Positions 42,689 through 50,141 of a DNA stretch of 50,141 nt are shown one piece after another (position 1 is the first letter of the stretch; every line of letters begins with the position of its first letter). The stretch comes from SFTJ01 sp051871515 (GTDB lineage: Bacteria; Bacteroidota; Bacteroidia; Bacteroidales; Muribaculaceae). The stretch covers positions 1 through 50,141 of the forward strand of contig JBJECY010000044.1 of the NCBI GenBank assembly GCA_051871515.1, written 5' to 3'. The notes under the pieces were generated by a model. That model was not told where the DNA came from and made no database searches. It saw only the letters and a list, made by a program, of their open reading frames with translations. Both the position numbers and the translations under genes were made by a program.

Positions 42689-43333
42689 ATGGACTTGAAG
42701 AAACGCATTTTAATCACCACATTACAAATGATGATGCAAATGGGAGTGTCATCAATGACGATGGACGCCATAGCCCGTTCATGCGGCATCTCAAAGCGCA
42801 CCCTCTATGAGCAATTCCCCGACAAGCTCACCCTGCTGAAAGAAGCCATGCAACACGACTTCAACAACAAGCAAGTGAAGCTTCAGAAGATATTCAACGA
42901 GTCGGGCAACCGCATAGAAGCGCTGCTGAGTGTTTACAGCGAGATACGCAAGCAAGTGAGCAACACCTCGTTTGCGCTGGTGAGCGACATCAAGCGCCTC
43001 TATCCTTCGCTCTACAGCGAATATGAGGCGGTGCAAAACCAAAACAACGCCTGCCTGGTTGACGTGCTCAACCAAGGTCGCGACGAGGGGTTGGTGCGCA
43101 CCGATGTCAACATCGACATCACTGTGCAGCTTTTTGCAATGATTGTGCACAGCACTGAGCTATCGAACCTTGCTTACAGCAACGACATACCTCTGGTGCA
43201 GGTGCTCGACCAACTGTTTATCAACTTCATGCGCTCAATTGCCACCATAAAAGGTGTGCAGCTTATTGACCAATTTTTAAGCCAACCCAACGACAACAAT
43301 ATAATAATCAACAATAATCAAGCAAAGCAATGA
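42689..43333 (+). CDS. TetR-family regulator of the efflux operon
   Basis: The 214-residue protein starts MDLKKRILITTLQMMMQMG. Its helix-turn-helix covers SSMTMDAIARSCGISKRTLYEQFPDKLTLL. The C-terminal helical part, for ligand binding and dimerisation, is variable, as in the family. It is the first gene of the operon and overlaps the TolC gene by 4 bases (ATGA), so it probably represses its own operon and is released by an efflux substrate. The ligand is unknown. No clean palindromic operator stands out around the -7 element. Confidence 0.9.
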   Translation: MDLKKRILITTLQMMMQMGVSSMTMDAIARSCGISKRTLYEQFPDKLTLLKEAMQHDFNNKQVKLQKIFNESGNRIEALLSVYSEIRKQVSNTSFALVSDIKRLYPSLYSEYEAVQNQNNACLVDVLNQGRDEGLVRTDVNIDITVQLFAMIVHSTELSNLAYSNDIPLVQVLDQLFINFMRSIATIKGVQLIDQFLSQPNDNNIIINNNQAKQ

Positions 43334-44739
43334 ACAAAAAACTTAGTATTCTGCTCCTTGGAGTGCTATCACTGGCAGGCTTCACAGCCCATGCGCAAAC
43401 AGCCGCCGGCGACACTCTGATGCTTTCGGTGGACGACTGTGTGACTATTGCTCTCAACGAGAACCCCACCGTGAAGATTGCCGACATGGAAATCACCCGT
43501 GTTGACTACTCTAAGAAGGAAACTTTGGCTCAACTGTTCCCCAACGTGTCTTTCTCAGCCGCCTACAGCCGCACTCTGGCTAAACAAACCATGTATATGA
43601 ACAATGGCGGAGAAACAATGGCAATTAAGATGGGCCGCGACAACACTCACAACGTGGGCTTCAACGCCACAATGCCTCTCGTCTCGGTTCCGCTGTGGAA
43701 ATCAATCAAACTCTCTGACAACCAGATTCTGCAAAACATAGAGTCGGCACGCAGCTCGCGCATCTCACTCATAAACCAAGTGAAAAACGCCTATTATGCA
43801 TTGCTGCTTGCCTATGACACCCACGAAGTGCTGCTTGAAAACCACGCCACTGCAAAGGTGAACGCCGACATTTATGAGAAGAAATTCAAAAACGGAACGG
43901 CAAGCGAGTTCGATGTGCTCCGTTCAAGCGTGGCTGTGAAAAACATTGAGCCTTCAATCATTGAAGCCGAAAACTCAATACGCAGCCTTGAATTGCAGCT
44001 GAAGGTGCTCATGGGCATGGACGTTGCCACCGGCATCAAGCCCAACACCACGCTATCGAGCTTCAAAGACACCATGTATGCCGACGTGCTTGGCCTTAAC
44101 TCATCGCTTGCCGACAACACCGACTTGCGCAAGTTAGACCTGCAAACCGACTATCTGAAGAAGACCCTCGACGTGCAAAAGGCAGCTTGGTATCCAACTC
44201 TCTCAGCCAGCATTGGCTATAACTGGTACTCAATGAGCGACGGCAGCCCATTCAAGAACTTTGCATGGAGCCCTAACTCAAGCGTGGGCATCTCGCTCTC
44301 GTGGACACTCTTCAACGGCGGCGGACGCTACTACAAGCAAAAACAAGCCGAACTTTCTTACAAAGAAATGGCTTGGCAACGCGACAACCTGAGCCGCACT
44401 CTTGAGATGCAACGTCAAATTCAGCTCGACAACATCCAAAAGAACGTGAAGCAGATTGAAACCTGCACCGCCAGCGTGGAACAAGCCGTTAAGGCCAACC
44501 AAATACAGGAAAAAAGCTTCAAGATTGGTGCATCGACCTACCTTGACCTGCGCGACTCGGAAGACGCTGTGATGACATCAAAGCTCTCTTATTATCAAGC
44601 CATCTACAACTACCTGGTGGCTAAGAGCGACCTTGAACTGCTTCTTGGCAACGCCGACGTGCAATACCCCACCAACACCAACGATGCCAAAGAGCGCACC
44701 AAGACCATTCTTGGCGAGAAATACCCATCGGGCAACTGA
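43330..44739 (+). CDS. TolC-family outer-membrane efflux protein
   Basis: The 469-residue protein has a signal peptide (cut near AHA/Q, 22) and two OEP repeats of long helices with a beta-barrel segment in each. The early motif LSVDDCVTIALNENPTVKIADMEI is typical of the family. NNGGE- and NGGGRYYKQKQ-type turns mark the strand regions. TolC-type trimers form the outer-membrane exit duct for tripartite pumps. It overlaps the TetR gene by 4 bases. The adaptor gene follows after 107 bases, with an imperfect GC-rich hairpin (44751-44788) between them. Confidence 0.93.
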   Translation: MNKKLSILLLGVLSLAGFTAHAQTAAGDTLMLSVDDCVTIALNENPTVKIADMEITRVDYSKKETLAQLFPNVSFSAAYSRTLAKQTMYMNNGGETMAIKMGRDNTHNVGFNATMPLVSVPLWKSIKLSDNQILQNIESARSSRISLINQVKNAYYALLLAYDTHEVLLENHATAKVNADIYEKKFKNGTASEFDVLRSSVAVKNIEPSIIEAENSIRSLELQLKVLMGMDVATGIKPNTTLSSFKDTMYADVLGLNSSLADNTDLRKLDLQTDYLKKTLDVQKAAWYPTLSASIGYNWYSMSDGSPFKNFAWSPNSSVGISLSWTLFNGGGRYYKQKQAELSYKEMAWQRDNLSRTLEMQRQIQLDNIQKNVKQIETCTASVEQAVKANQIQEKSFKIGASTYLDLRDSEDAVMTSKLSYYQAIYNYLVAKSDLELLLGNADVQYPTNTNDAKERTKTILGEKYPSGN

Positions 44740-44846
44740 CTCTAAACACGCGCCCACACCGCAAAAGCATCATGCAAAAGTGGGAGCGGATAATTTATTA
44801 AAACGAAATTCATCAACTCAACAATAAGTAATTACGCAAAATCACT

Positions 44847-45899
44847 ATGAACACTATCAAGCAAATAATTGGCATGGCTTGCGCATCGCTGCTGCTGGTG
44901 GCATGCACCGGCAACGAAGAGTCGGCAAACACGCAAGTTACTGAAAAGCCACTTGTAAAAATCCAAAAAGTGTACGAACAAGAAGTGCCTCAAATCGCTG
45001 AATACACAGCTACCGTTGAAGGCTTCAAAACCAACAACATCTCTACCTCAACTCCAAACCGCATCAAGCAAATACTTGTTGACGTGGGCACACCGGTGCG
45101 CGCCGGACAAACTCTTGTGATTCTCGACGACGTGAACATTGAACAACAAAAAATACGCCTCGCGAACCAAAAGGTGAACCTTGACCGCGCTAAAGAATTG
45201 CTCAGCATTGGCGGCGGCACGCAACAATCAGTTGACCAACTGCAAACAGAATATGATGCAGCTTTGCGCGCCTACAACAACGCTAAAGAAAACGCCATTC
45301 TCACCGCGCCAATGAGCGGTGTGGTAACTGCCAAGAACAACGATAACGGCGACTACACCAGCGGCACTCCAATTCTGGTGATTGAACAAATGCAACCGGT
45401 GAAAGTGATTGTTAGCGTCAACGAGAGCGACTTCCCCCGCATCAAGAAAGGCGAGAAAGTGAACGTGAAAGTTGATGTTTACGGCGACGAGGTTTTCACA
45501 GGTACCGTTTATCTGATTCACCCATCAATCGACCCTGACACACGCACATTCCAAGTTGAGGTTACTCTGCCCAACAGCGACAACCGTGTGCGCTCAGGTA
45601 TGTTTGCACGCGTGCTCTTTGACTTCGGTGCCAAGAAAAACGTGGTTGTACCCGATATGGCAATCGTGAAGCAAACCGGCAGCGGCAACCGCTACGTTTA
45701 TGTTTACAAAGACGGCAAAGTGTCGTTTAACAAAGTTGAGCTGGGTCAACGCCTTGGCGACAGCTACGAGTTGATTTCAGGCGTGCCATCGGGCAGCGAC
45801 GTTGTCATCAGCGGACAATCTCGCCTCAACGACGGCATGGAAGTGGGCATTGCCGGCGAGCAAGAAAAAGCTCCGGCTAAGACCGACTCAGTGAAATAA
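44847..45899 (+). CDS. RND efflux periplasmic adaptor lipoprotein
   Basis: The 350-residue protein has a lipobox (LLVAC, Cys20). Its barrel-sandwich (lipoyl-like) halves are KTNNISTSTPNRIKQILVDVGTPVRAGQTLVILDD and ENAILTAPMSGVVTAKNNDNGDYTSGTPILVIEQ. A short helical hairpin of about 60 residues lies between them. A beta-barrel domain (PVKVIVSVNESDFPRIKKGEKV) and a membrane-proximal domain follow. It links the RND pump to the TolC duct. The short hairpin is usual for Bacteroidetes adaptors. Confidence 0.93.
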   Translation: MNTIKQIIGMACASLLLVACTGNEESANTQVTEKPLVKIQKVYEQEVPQIAEYTATVEGFKTNNISTSTPNRIKQILVDVGTPVRAGQTLVILDDVNIEQQKIRLANQKVNLDRAKELLSIGGGTQQSVDQLQTEYDAALRAYNNAKENAILTAPMSGVVTAKNNDNGDYTSGTPILVIEQMQPVKVIVSVNESDFPRIKKGEKVNVKVDVYGDEVFTGTVYLIHPSIDPDTRTFQVEVTLPNSDNRVRSGMFARVLFDFGAKKNVVVPDMAIVKQTGSGNRYVYVYKDGKVSFNKVELGQRLGDSYELISGVPSGSDVVISGQSRLNDGMEVGIAGEQEKAPAKTDSVK

Positions 45900-45981
45900 C
45901 ACTCCCAAGCCCCCTTCTATTTTAGGCTTATCTCTTCACACAAAACAAATTATTTAATCAACATTAAGAACAAACCACACA

Positions 45982-48900
45982 ATGAGTTTATATGCAAGTG
46001 CGGTAAAACGGCCGGTAATGACCAGTCTCTGCTTTGTGGCAGTGATTATCCTCGGTTTGTTTTCCTATACAAAACTACCTATCGACTTGTATCCGGACAT
46101 TGACACCAACACCATCATGGTGATGACCTACTACACCGGAGCAAGTGCCAGCGATATTGAGCAAAACGTGTCGCGCCCGCTTGAAAACACCCTCAACTCG
46201 GTTGAGCACCTCAAGCACATCACCTCAACATCACGTGAAAACGTGTCGGTAATCACCCTGGAGTTTGAATACGGCTACGACATTGACGTGCTCACCAACG
46301 ATGTGCGTGACAAACTCGACATGGTGTCGAACAGCTTGCCCGACGATGCCAATACTCCGTTCATCTTCAAGTTCAGCACCGATATGATTCCTATCCTGCT
46401 GCTCTCAGTTGAAGCTAACGAAAGTACGCCGGGCCTTTATAAAATCCTCGACGACCTGGTTGCCAACCCATTGGCACGCGTTGACGGGGTGGGCTCTGTT
46501 TCTGTATCAGGTGCCCCTGAGCGAGAAATTCACGTCTATGTTGACCCTATTCGCCTTGAAGCTTACAACCTTTCAGTTGAAGGCATTTCGTCAATCATAG
46601 GTGCAGAGAACAAAAACATCCCTGGTGGCTCGTTTGATATTGGTAACGAGACTTATTCGCTGCGTGTGCAAGGCGAGTTCTCTGATGCCAAGCAGATGGA
46701 AAACATTGTTGTGGGCACATCGGGCGGCGCAATCATCTATTTGCGCGACGTTGCACGCGTTGATGACTCGCTGCAAGAACGTGCCCAAAAGACCTTCAAC
46801 AACAACATTCAAGGTGGTATGATTGTGGTGCAAAAGCAATCGGGCGCCAACTCAGTGCAAATCTCAAACAAGGTGAAGAAGATGCTTCCGGGCATACAAA
46901 AGACCTTGCCTACCGACGTGAAGCTTGGCGTGATTGTTGACACCAGCGACAACATCATCAACACCATCAACTCACTCACCGAGACCGTGCTCTATGCATT
47001 GTTGTTTGTGGTGATTGTGGTGTTTGCGTTCTTGGGACGCTGGCGCGCAACCATCATCATCGTCATCACCATCCCTATCTCGCTTATCGCATCGTTCATC
47101 TATCTGTTTGCCACCGGCAACTCGCTCAACATCATCTCGCTGTCGTCACTCTCAATCTCAATTGGTATGGTGGTTGACGACGCCATTGTTGTGCTTGAAA
47201 ACGTAACCACACACATTGAGCGCGGTGCCGACCCCAAACAAGCAGCCGTGCACGGCACCAACGAGGTGGCTATTTCAGTTATCGCATCTACGCTCACCCT
47301 TATTGCCGTGTTCTTCCCGCTCACCCTTGTCACCGGTATGACAGGTGTGCTGTTTAAGCAATTGGGCTGGATGGTATGTATCATGATGATTATCTCAACC
47401 ACTTGCGCCCTTTCTCTCACCCCAATGCTCTGCAGCCAGTTGCTGCGTCTGCGTGGTGCCGACAAGAAAGGTTTGCTGAAGAAACTCTTTATTCCTATTG
47501 AAAAAGGCCTTGATGCCCTCGACAGCGGCTACGCTCGCCTGCTTAACAATGTGGTGCGCCACAAGACCACTACCATACTGGTGTGCTTGGGCATCTTTGT
47601 TGGCTCAATGGGATTGATGAAATTCATCGGTAGCGAGTTTATCCCCGTGAGCGATAACAGCCGTCTTGGCGTAACCCTTGAGTTGCCCATTGGCACACGC
47701 GTTGAGCGCGCCGAGGAAATAAGCCACCGCCTCTACGACGAATGGATTACCAAATATCCTGAAATCCAGGTGATGAACTTCACCGTTGGTCAAGCCGGCG
47801 ACAACAACACCTTTGCCTCGCTGCAAAACAACGGTTCGCACATCATCTCAATGAACATACGTCTGTGCAACCCGGGTGAACGTAAACGCGGCATCGTGGA
47901 GATTGCAGCCCTCATGCGTGAAGACCTCAAGCAATATCCTGAGTTTAAAAAGACCATTGTGAACGTAGGCGGTAGCCGTGGCGGCAGCATGAGCGGTCAA
48001 TCTACTCTCGACTATGAAATCTATGGTTACGACTTCACCGCCACCGACAGCGTGGCTCAACGCGTGAAGCGACTGCTGCTCTCTTGCGAAGGCGCATCTG
48101 ACATCACCATCAGCCGTAGCGACTATCAACCAGAATATCAGGTTGACTTCGACCGCGACAAGCTGGCTCTCTACGGCCTCAACCTCTCAACAGCAGCCAG
48201 CTATCTGCGCAACCGCATCAACGGTAGCACAGCAAGCTACTATCGTGAGGACGGTGAGGAATATGACATCAAGGTGATGTATGCTCCTGAATTCCGCACC
48301 ACACTTGAGGACATTGAGAACATTCTCATCTACAACAGCCAAGGCAAGGGCGTGCGCATCAAAGACGTGGGCACCGTGGTTGAACGCTTCAACCCGCCAA
48401 CCATTGAGCGTAAAGACCGTGAACGTATCATCACCGTGCAAGCCACCGTTGACGGCGTGCCTATGAGCCAGATTGTTGAAGAAATGCAGCCTAAGCTCGA
48501 CCAACTCGACATGCCAACCGGCATTACCGTAGAGCTTTCGGGTAGCTACGAAGACCAACAAGACTCGTTTGCCGACCTCGCTACACTGGGTATCATCATC
48601 ATCATCCTTGTGTACATTGTGATGGCTGCACAGTTTGAGTCGCTCACCTACCCGGCTATCATCATGACATCGTTGCTCTTTGCACTCTCTGGTATTGTGC
48701 TCATCCTTTGGGCTACCAACACCAACCTCAACATCATGTCAATGATTGGTGCCATAATGCTTATTGGTATTGTTGTGAAAAACGGTATCGTGCTCATTGA
48801 CTATATCACCCTGAACCGTGAACGTGGCATGAGCATACGCACATCGGTGGTTGACGGTGGCCGTTCGCGTCTGCGTCCAATCATCATGACCGCTCTCACC

Positions 48901-49101
48901 ACCATCTTGGGTATGGTGCCTATGGCAGTGAGCCAAGGCGAAGGTGCCGAAATGTGGCGTCCTATGGGTATCGCCGTTATTGGCGGTCTCACCTTCTCAA
49001 CACTGCTCACCTTGCTCTTTGTGCCAACGCTCTATTGCATCTTTGCTTACAATGGCGTGAAACGTCAACGCAAGAAACTGCACAGCACCAAGAACGATTA
49101 A
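45982..49101 (+). CDS. RND multidrug efflux transporter (AcrB/MexB-like)
   Basis: The 1039-residue pump has twelve membrane helices and two large periplasmic loops. The start MSLYASAVKRPVMTSLCFVAVIILG and LPIDLYPDIDTNTIMV are family-typical. The proton-relay pair Asp399-Asp400 sits in SIGMVVDDAIVVLENV (TM4). TM10 has GAIMLIGIVVKNGIVLIDYI with its lysine. It exports drugs, bile acids or similar toxic compounds using the proton gradient; the substrate cannot be predicted. Length is normal and there is no frameshift. The PG0541-like gene follows after 43 bases. Confidence 0.95.
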   Translation: MSLYASAVKRPVMTSLCFVAVIILGLFSYTKLPIDLYPDIDTNTIMVMTYYTGASASDIEQNVSRPLENTLNSVEHLKHITSTSRENVSVITLEFEYGYDIDVLTNDVRDKLDMVSNSLPDDANTPFIFKFSTDMIPILLLSVEANESTPGLYKILDDLVANPLARVDGVGSVSVSGAPEREIHVYVDPIRLEAYNLSVEGISSIIGAENKNIPGGSFDIGNETYSLRVQGEFSDAKQMENIVVGTSGGAIIYLRDVARVDDSLQERAQKTFNNNIQGGMIVVQKQSGANSVQISNKVKKMLPGIQKTLPTDVKLGVIVDTSDNIINTINSLTETVLYALLFVVIVVFAFLGRWRATIIIVITIPISLIASFIYLFATGNSLNIISLSSLSISIGMVVDDAIVVLENVTTHIERGADPKQAAVHGTNEVAISVIASTLTLIAVFFPLTLVTGMTGVLFKQLGWMVCIMMIISTTCALSLTPMLCSQLLRLRGADKKGLLKKLFIPIEKGLDALDSGYARLLNNVVRHKTTTILVCLGIFVGSMGLMKFIGSEFIPVSDNSRLGVTLELPIGTRVERAEEISHRLYDEWITKYPEIQVMNFTVGQAGDNNTFASLQNNGSHIISMNIRLCNPGERKRGIVEIAALMREDLKQYPEFKKTIVNVGGSRGGSMSGQSTLDYEIYGYDFTATDSVAQRVKRLLLSCEGASDITISRSDYQPEYQVDFDRDKLALYGLNLSTAASYLRNRINGSTASYYREDGEEYDIKVMYAPEFRTTLEDIENILIYNSQGKGVRIKDVGTVVERFNPPTIERKDRERIITVQATVDGVPMSQIVEEMQPKLDQLDMPTGITVELSGSYEDQQDSFADLATLGIIIIILVYIVMAAQFESLTYPAIIMTSLLFALSGIVLILWATNTNLNIMSMIGAIMLIGIVVKNGIVLIDYITLNRERGMSIRTSVVDGGRSRLRPIIMTALTTILGMVPMAVSQGEGAEMWRPMGIAVIGGLTFSTLLTLLFVPTLYCIFAYNGVKRQRKKLHSTKND

Positions 49102-49144
49102 AAACCCCGATTTTTAGCTAACAACGAATATTATTTTTATAACG

Positions 49145-49438
49145 ATGAAATCAATATTTATAGCATTCGACCAAGCCTACTATGAGCGCATAGTTGACAT
49201 GCTGCAACGCAACAATGCACGCGGCTTCACAGCATGGCAAGAAGTGCAAGGCCGTGGCACCAAGACCGGCGACCCGCACTTTGGCTCGCACGCTTGGCCA
49301 TCAATAGCCAACGCGCTCATCACCATAGTTGACGACAACCAAGTGCAAAACATTCTCGATAGACTCCACGAAATGGACTTGGCAACGCCAAAACTTGGCT
49401 TGCGCGCCTTTGTGTGGAACATTGAGCAAAGCATCTGA
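49145..49438 (+). CDS. PG0541-type transporter-associated small protein
   Basis: The 97-residue protein (MKSIFIAFDQAYYERIVDML, then GFTAWQEVQGRG and WPSIANALITIVDD) matches the PG0541 family. This is a PII-like ferredoxin-fold group found beside RND pumps in Bacteroidetes. It is the last gene of the operon. A regulatory link to the pump is inferred from conserved position only; no biochemical role is established to my knowledge. The strong terminator at 49501-49545 follows. Confidence 0.88.
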   Translation: MKSIFIAFDQAYYERIVDMLQRNNARGFTAWQEVQGRGTKTGDPHFGSHAWPSIANALITIVDDNQVQNILDRLHEMDLATPKLGLRAFVWNIEQSI

Positions 49439-49500
49439 TAGCACACACATAACAAAAGTGGCGCATTGAGCGCAATTAGCATATTCGCCACTTCACCACA

Positions 49501-49545
49501 AAATCAGCCCGGGTGACACAATTCACTCGGGCTGATTTATTTTAT
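49501..49545 (+). terminator. Intrinsic terminator of the efflux operon
   Basis: AAATCAGCCCGGGTGA (49501-49516) pairs with TCACTCGGGCTGATTT (49523-49538), a 16-bp stem with one wobble pair, followed by ATTTTAT. A weaker GTGGCG/CGCCAC hairpin lies just before it. Confidence 0.85.
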
Positions 49546-49610
49546 CCCATACGTTGCCGTGCTACTCTATTACTTAATGCCCCAGCAAGCTCCGCTGCCG
49601 CGCTCCGCGG

Positions 49611-49675
49611 GCGGCAATTAGCGGCAATTAGAGACATTGAGCGCAATGAGCGGCAACGAGCGGCAACGGGCGCAA
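49611..49675. repeat. Short degenerate tandem repeats (GCGGCAAYKA-like)
   Basis: Copies of a roughly 10-base unit run head to tail: GCGGCAATTA twice (49611-49630), then GAGCGCAAT, GAGCGGCAAC twice and GGGCGCAAC. Spacing and sequence drift along the array. There are no spacers as in CRISPR and no coding sense. The region around it (49546-49890) holds no gene that I can support. Confidence 0.55.
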
Positions 49676-49890
49676 CTAACTAATATTCTTTAATAGCGGT
49701 GCAGACAGCGCAAAAAGAGCTATCTTCCACTCGCCCACGGGCTACGCGGCATAATGCTCATACACCGCCTCTATTCCAAAGAGATTAGCCATCTGCCAAC
49801 AGGGTTGCCTATATCATTGCAAGCCTTTGCGCTGTGCCATACAATGCGCGTTAACACTTGATGGGCGGCAGCGATTCCTTGATTGAACCA

Positions 49891-49937
49891 CACAAAAAAT
49901 AGCAGCAAGTTTGCGCAAAAGGCAAAACTTGCTGCTA
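49891..49937 (-). terminator. Terminator downstream of tRNA-Thr
   Basis: TAGCAGCAAGTTT (49900-49912) pairs with AAACTTGCTGCTA (49925-49937), a perfect 13-bp stem. On the minus strand TTTTTTGTG follows, so it ends the tRNA transcript about 10 bases after its 3' end. Confidence 0.85.
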
Positions 49938-49946
49938 CAAATCATG

Positions 49947-50019
49947 AGCCACAAGCGGGACTCGAACCCGCGACCGTCTCGTTACGAATGAGATACTCTA
50001 CCGACTGAGCTATTGTGGC
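49947..50019 (-). tRNA. tRNA-Thr (anticodon CGU)
   Basis: The 73-base sequence folds as a cloverleaf on the minus strand. The acceptor stem is GCCACAA/TTGTGGC with T as discriminator. The D-stem is GCTC/GAGT (ending in a wobble pair) and the T-arm is GCGGG-TTCGAGT-CCCGC. The anticodon arm TCTCA-TTCGTAA-CGAGA places CGT at positions 34-36, reading ACG (Thr). The anticodon stem has an A-C mismatch next to the loop. No CCA is encoded. Its own -7 element (50071-50078) and terminator make it a single-gene unit. Confidence 0.93.
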
Positions 50020-50070
50020 TGATTAATCCTTTCTCAGTGCCCACAAGGCACCTTGAGCGATTATGCGGTG

Positions 50071-50078
50071 CAAAGATA
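50071..50078 (-). promoter_or_regulatory. -7 element of tRNA-Thr
   Basis: TATCTTTG on the minus strand lies 52 bases above the mature tRNA and fits the Bacteroidetes consensus. Beyond it the window ends without another recognisable gene. Confidence 0.55.
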
Positions 50079-50141
50079 GTTATTTTTTATCCTTAATTCC
50101 GCAACTTAGTTATTAGTATTTGTTTTTAAGTACCTGAGCAA

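Noticed and set aside
49611..49675. CRISPR array
   Set aside because: Units are 8-10 bases, degenerate and without spacers, and there are no cas genes in the window.
49771..49945. Open minus-strand frame of about 58 codons near the tRNA
   Set aside because: It has no ATG, runs through the tRNA terminator hairpin, and has no recognisable motif.

Overview
The window is chromosomal DNA of a Bacteroidales bacterium, most likely a gut anaerobe. Promoters repeatedly show the Bacteroidetes pattern TTTG-N19-21-TAnnTTTG. One giant secreted protein ends in a type IX secretion (T9SS) sorting domain. A 2-oxoacid:ferredoxin oxidoreductase, a GH29 fucosidase, a barrel-less TonB-plug protein and a PG0541-type RND accessory protein also fit. 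A Muribaculaceae-like genome is plausible, but the sequence alone does not prove the family. Most of the window is ordinary housekeeping DNA. The least ordinary parts are a small AT-rich defence-like island (2.8-4.8 kb), a cobalamin-riboswitch-controlled giant surface protein (13.4-20.2 kb) and a plug/GH16/SGNH gene trio (30.7-34.2 kb).

Layout. 0.3-2.5 kb: rpmH (minus) divergent from efp, then ald. 2.8-4.7 kb: a two-gene minus-strand operon, an AAA/ABC-type ATPase followed by a TOPRIM-like protein with a 4-bp overlap. 5.0-13.2 kb: dnaB, radC plus a GT2 glycosyltransferase (minus), cardiolipin synthase, ispE, then grpE-dnaJ. 13.4-20.2 kb (minus): promoter, B12 riboswitch, long leader, then a 2075-residue protein with four CUB-like modules, a beta-helix, a DUF4465-like domain and a T9SS tail. 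20.3-25.6 kb (minus): alpha-L-fucosidase, two tandem Bax-inhibitor-1-family membrane proteins, argS. 25.8-30.6 kb (minus): SUI1/YciH, an alpha/beta-hydrolase lipoprotein and an AddA-like helicase-nuclease. 30.8-34.2 kb (plus): barrel-less plug protein, GH16 lipoprotein and SGNH hydrolase. 34.3-37.8 kb (minus): DUF1846 protein and a UPF1-like SF1 helicase. 38.2-42.3 kb (plus): a 58-residue 2x[4Fe-4S] ferredoxin absent from simple long-ORF lists, a DUF2461 protein, and a four-subunit 2-oxoacid:ferredoxin oxidoreductase. 42.7-49.4 kb (plus): a TetR-TolC-adaptor-RND-PG0541 efflux operon. The window closes with tRNA-Thr(CGU) on the minus strand.

How the parts work together. The TetR gene leads and overlaps its efflux operon, which suggests autoregulation. 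The oxoacid oxidoreductase subunits (delta, alpha, beta, gamma) form one complex that passes electrons to ferredoxin; the separate small ferredoxin just upstream could be an acceptor. The riboswitch implies that the giant surface protein is made when cobalamin is scarce, so a role in corrinoid capture or in a B12-starvation surface programme is the leading hypothesis. All assignments rest on reading motifs and gene context by eye; no database search was run.
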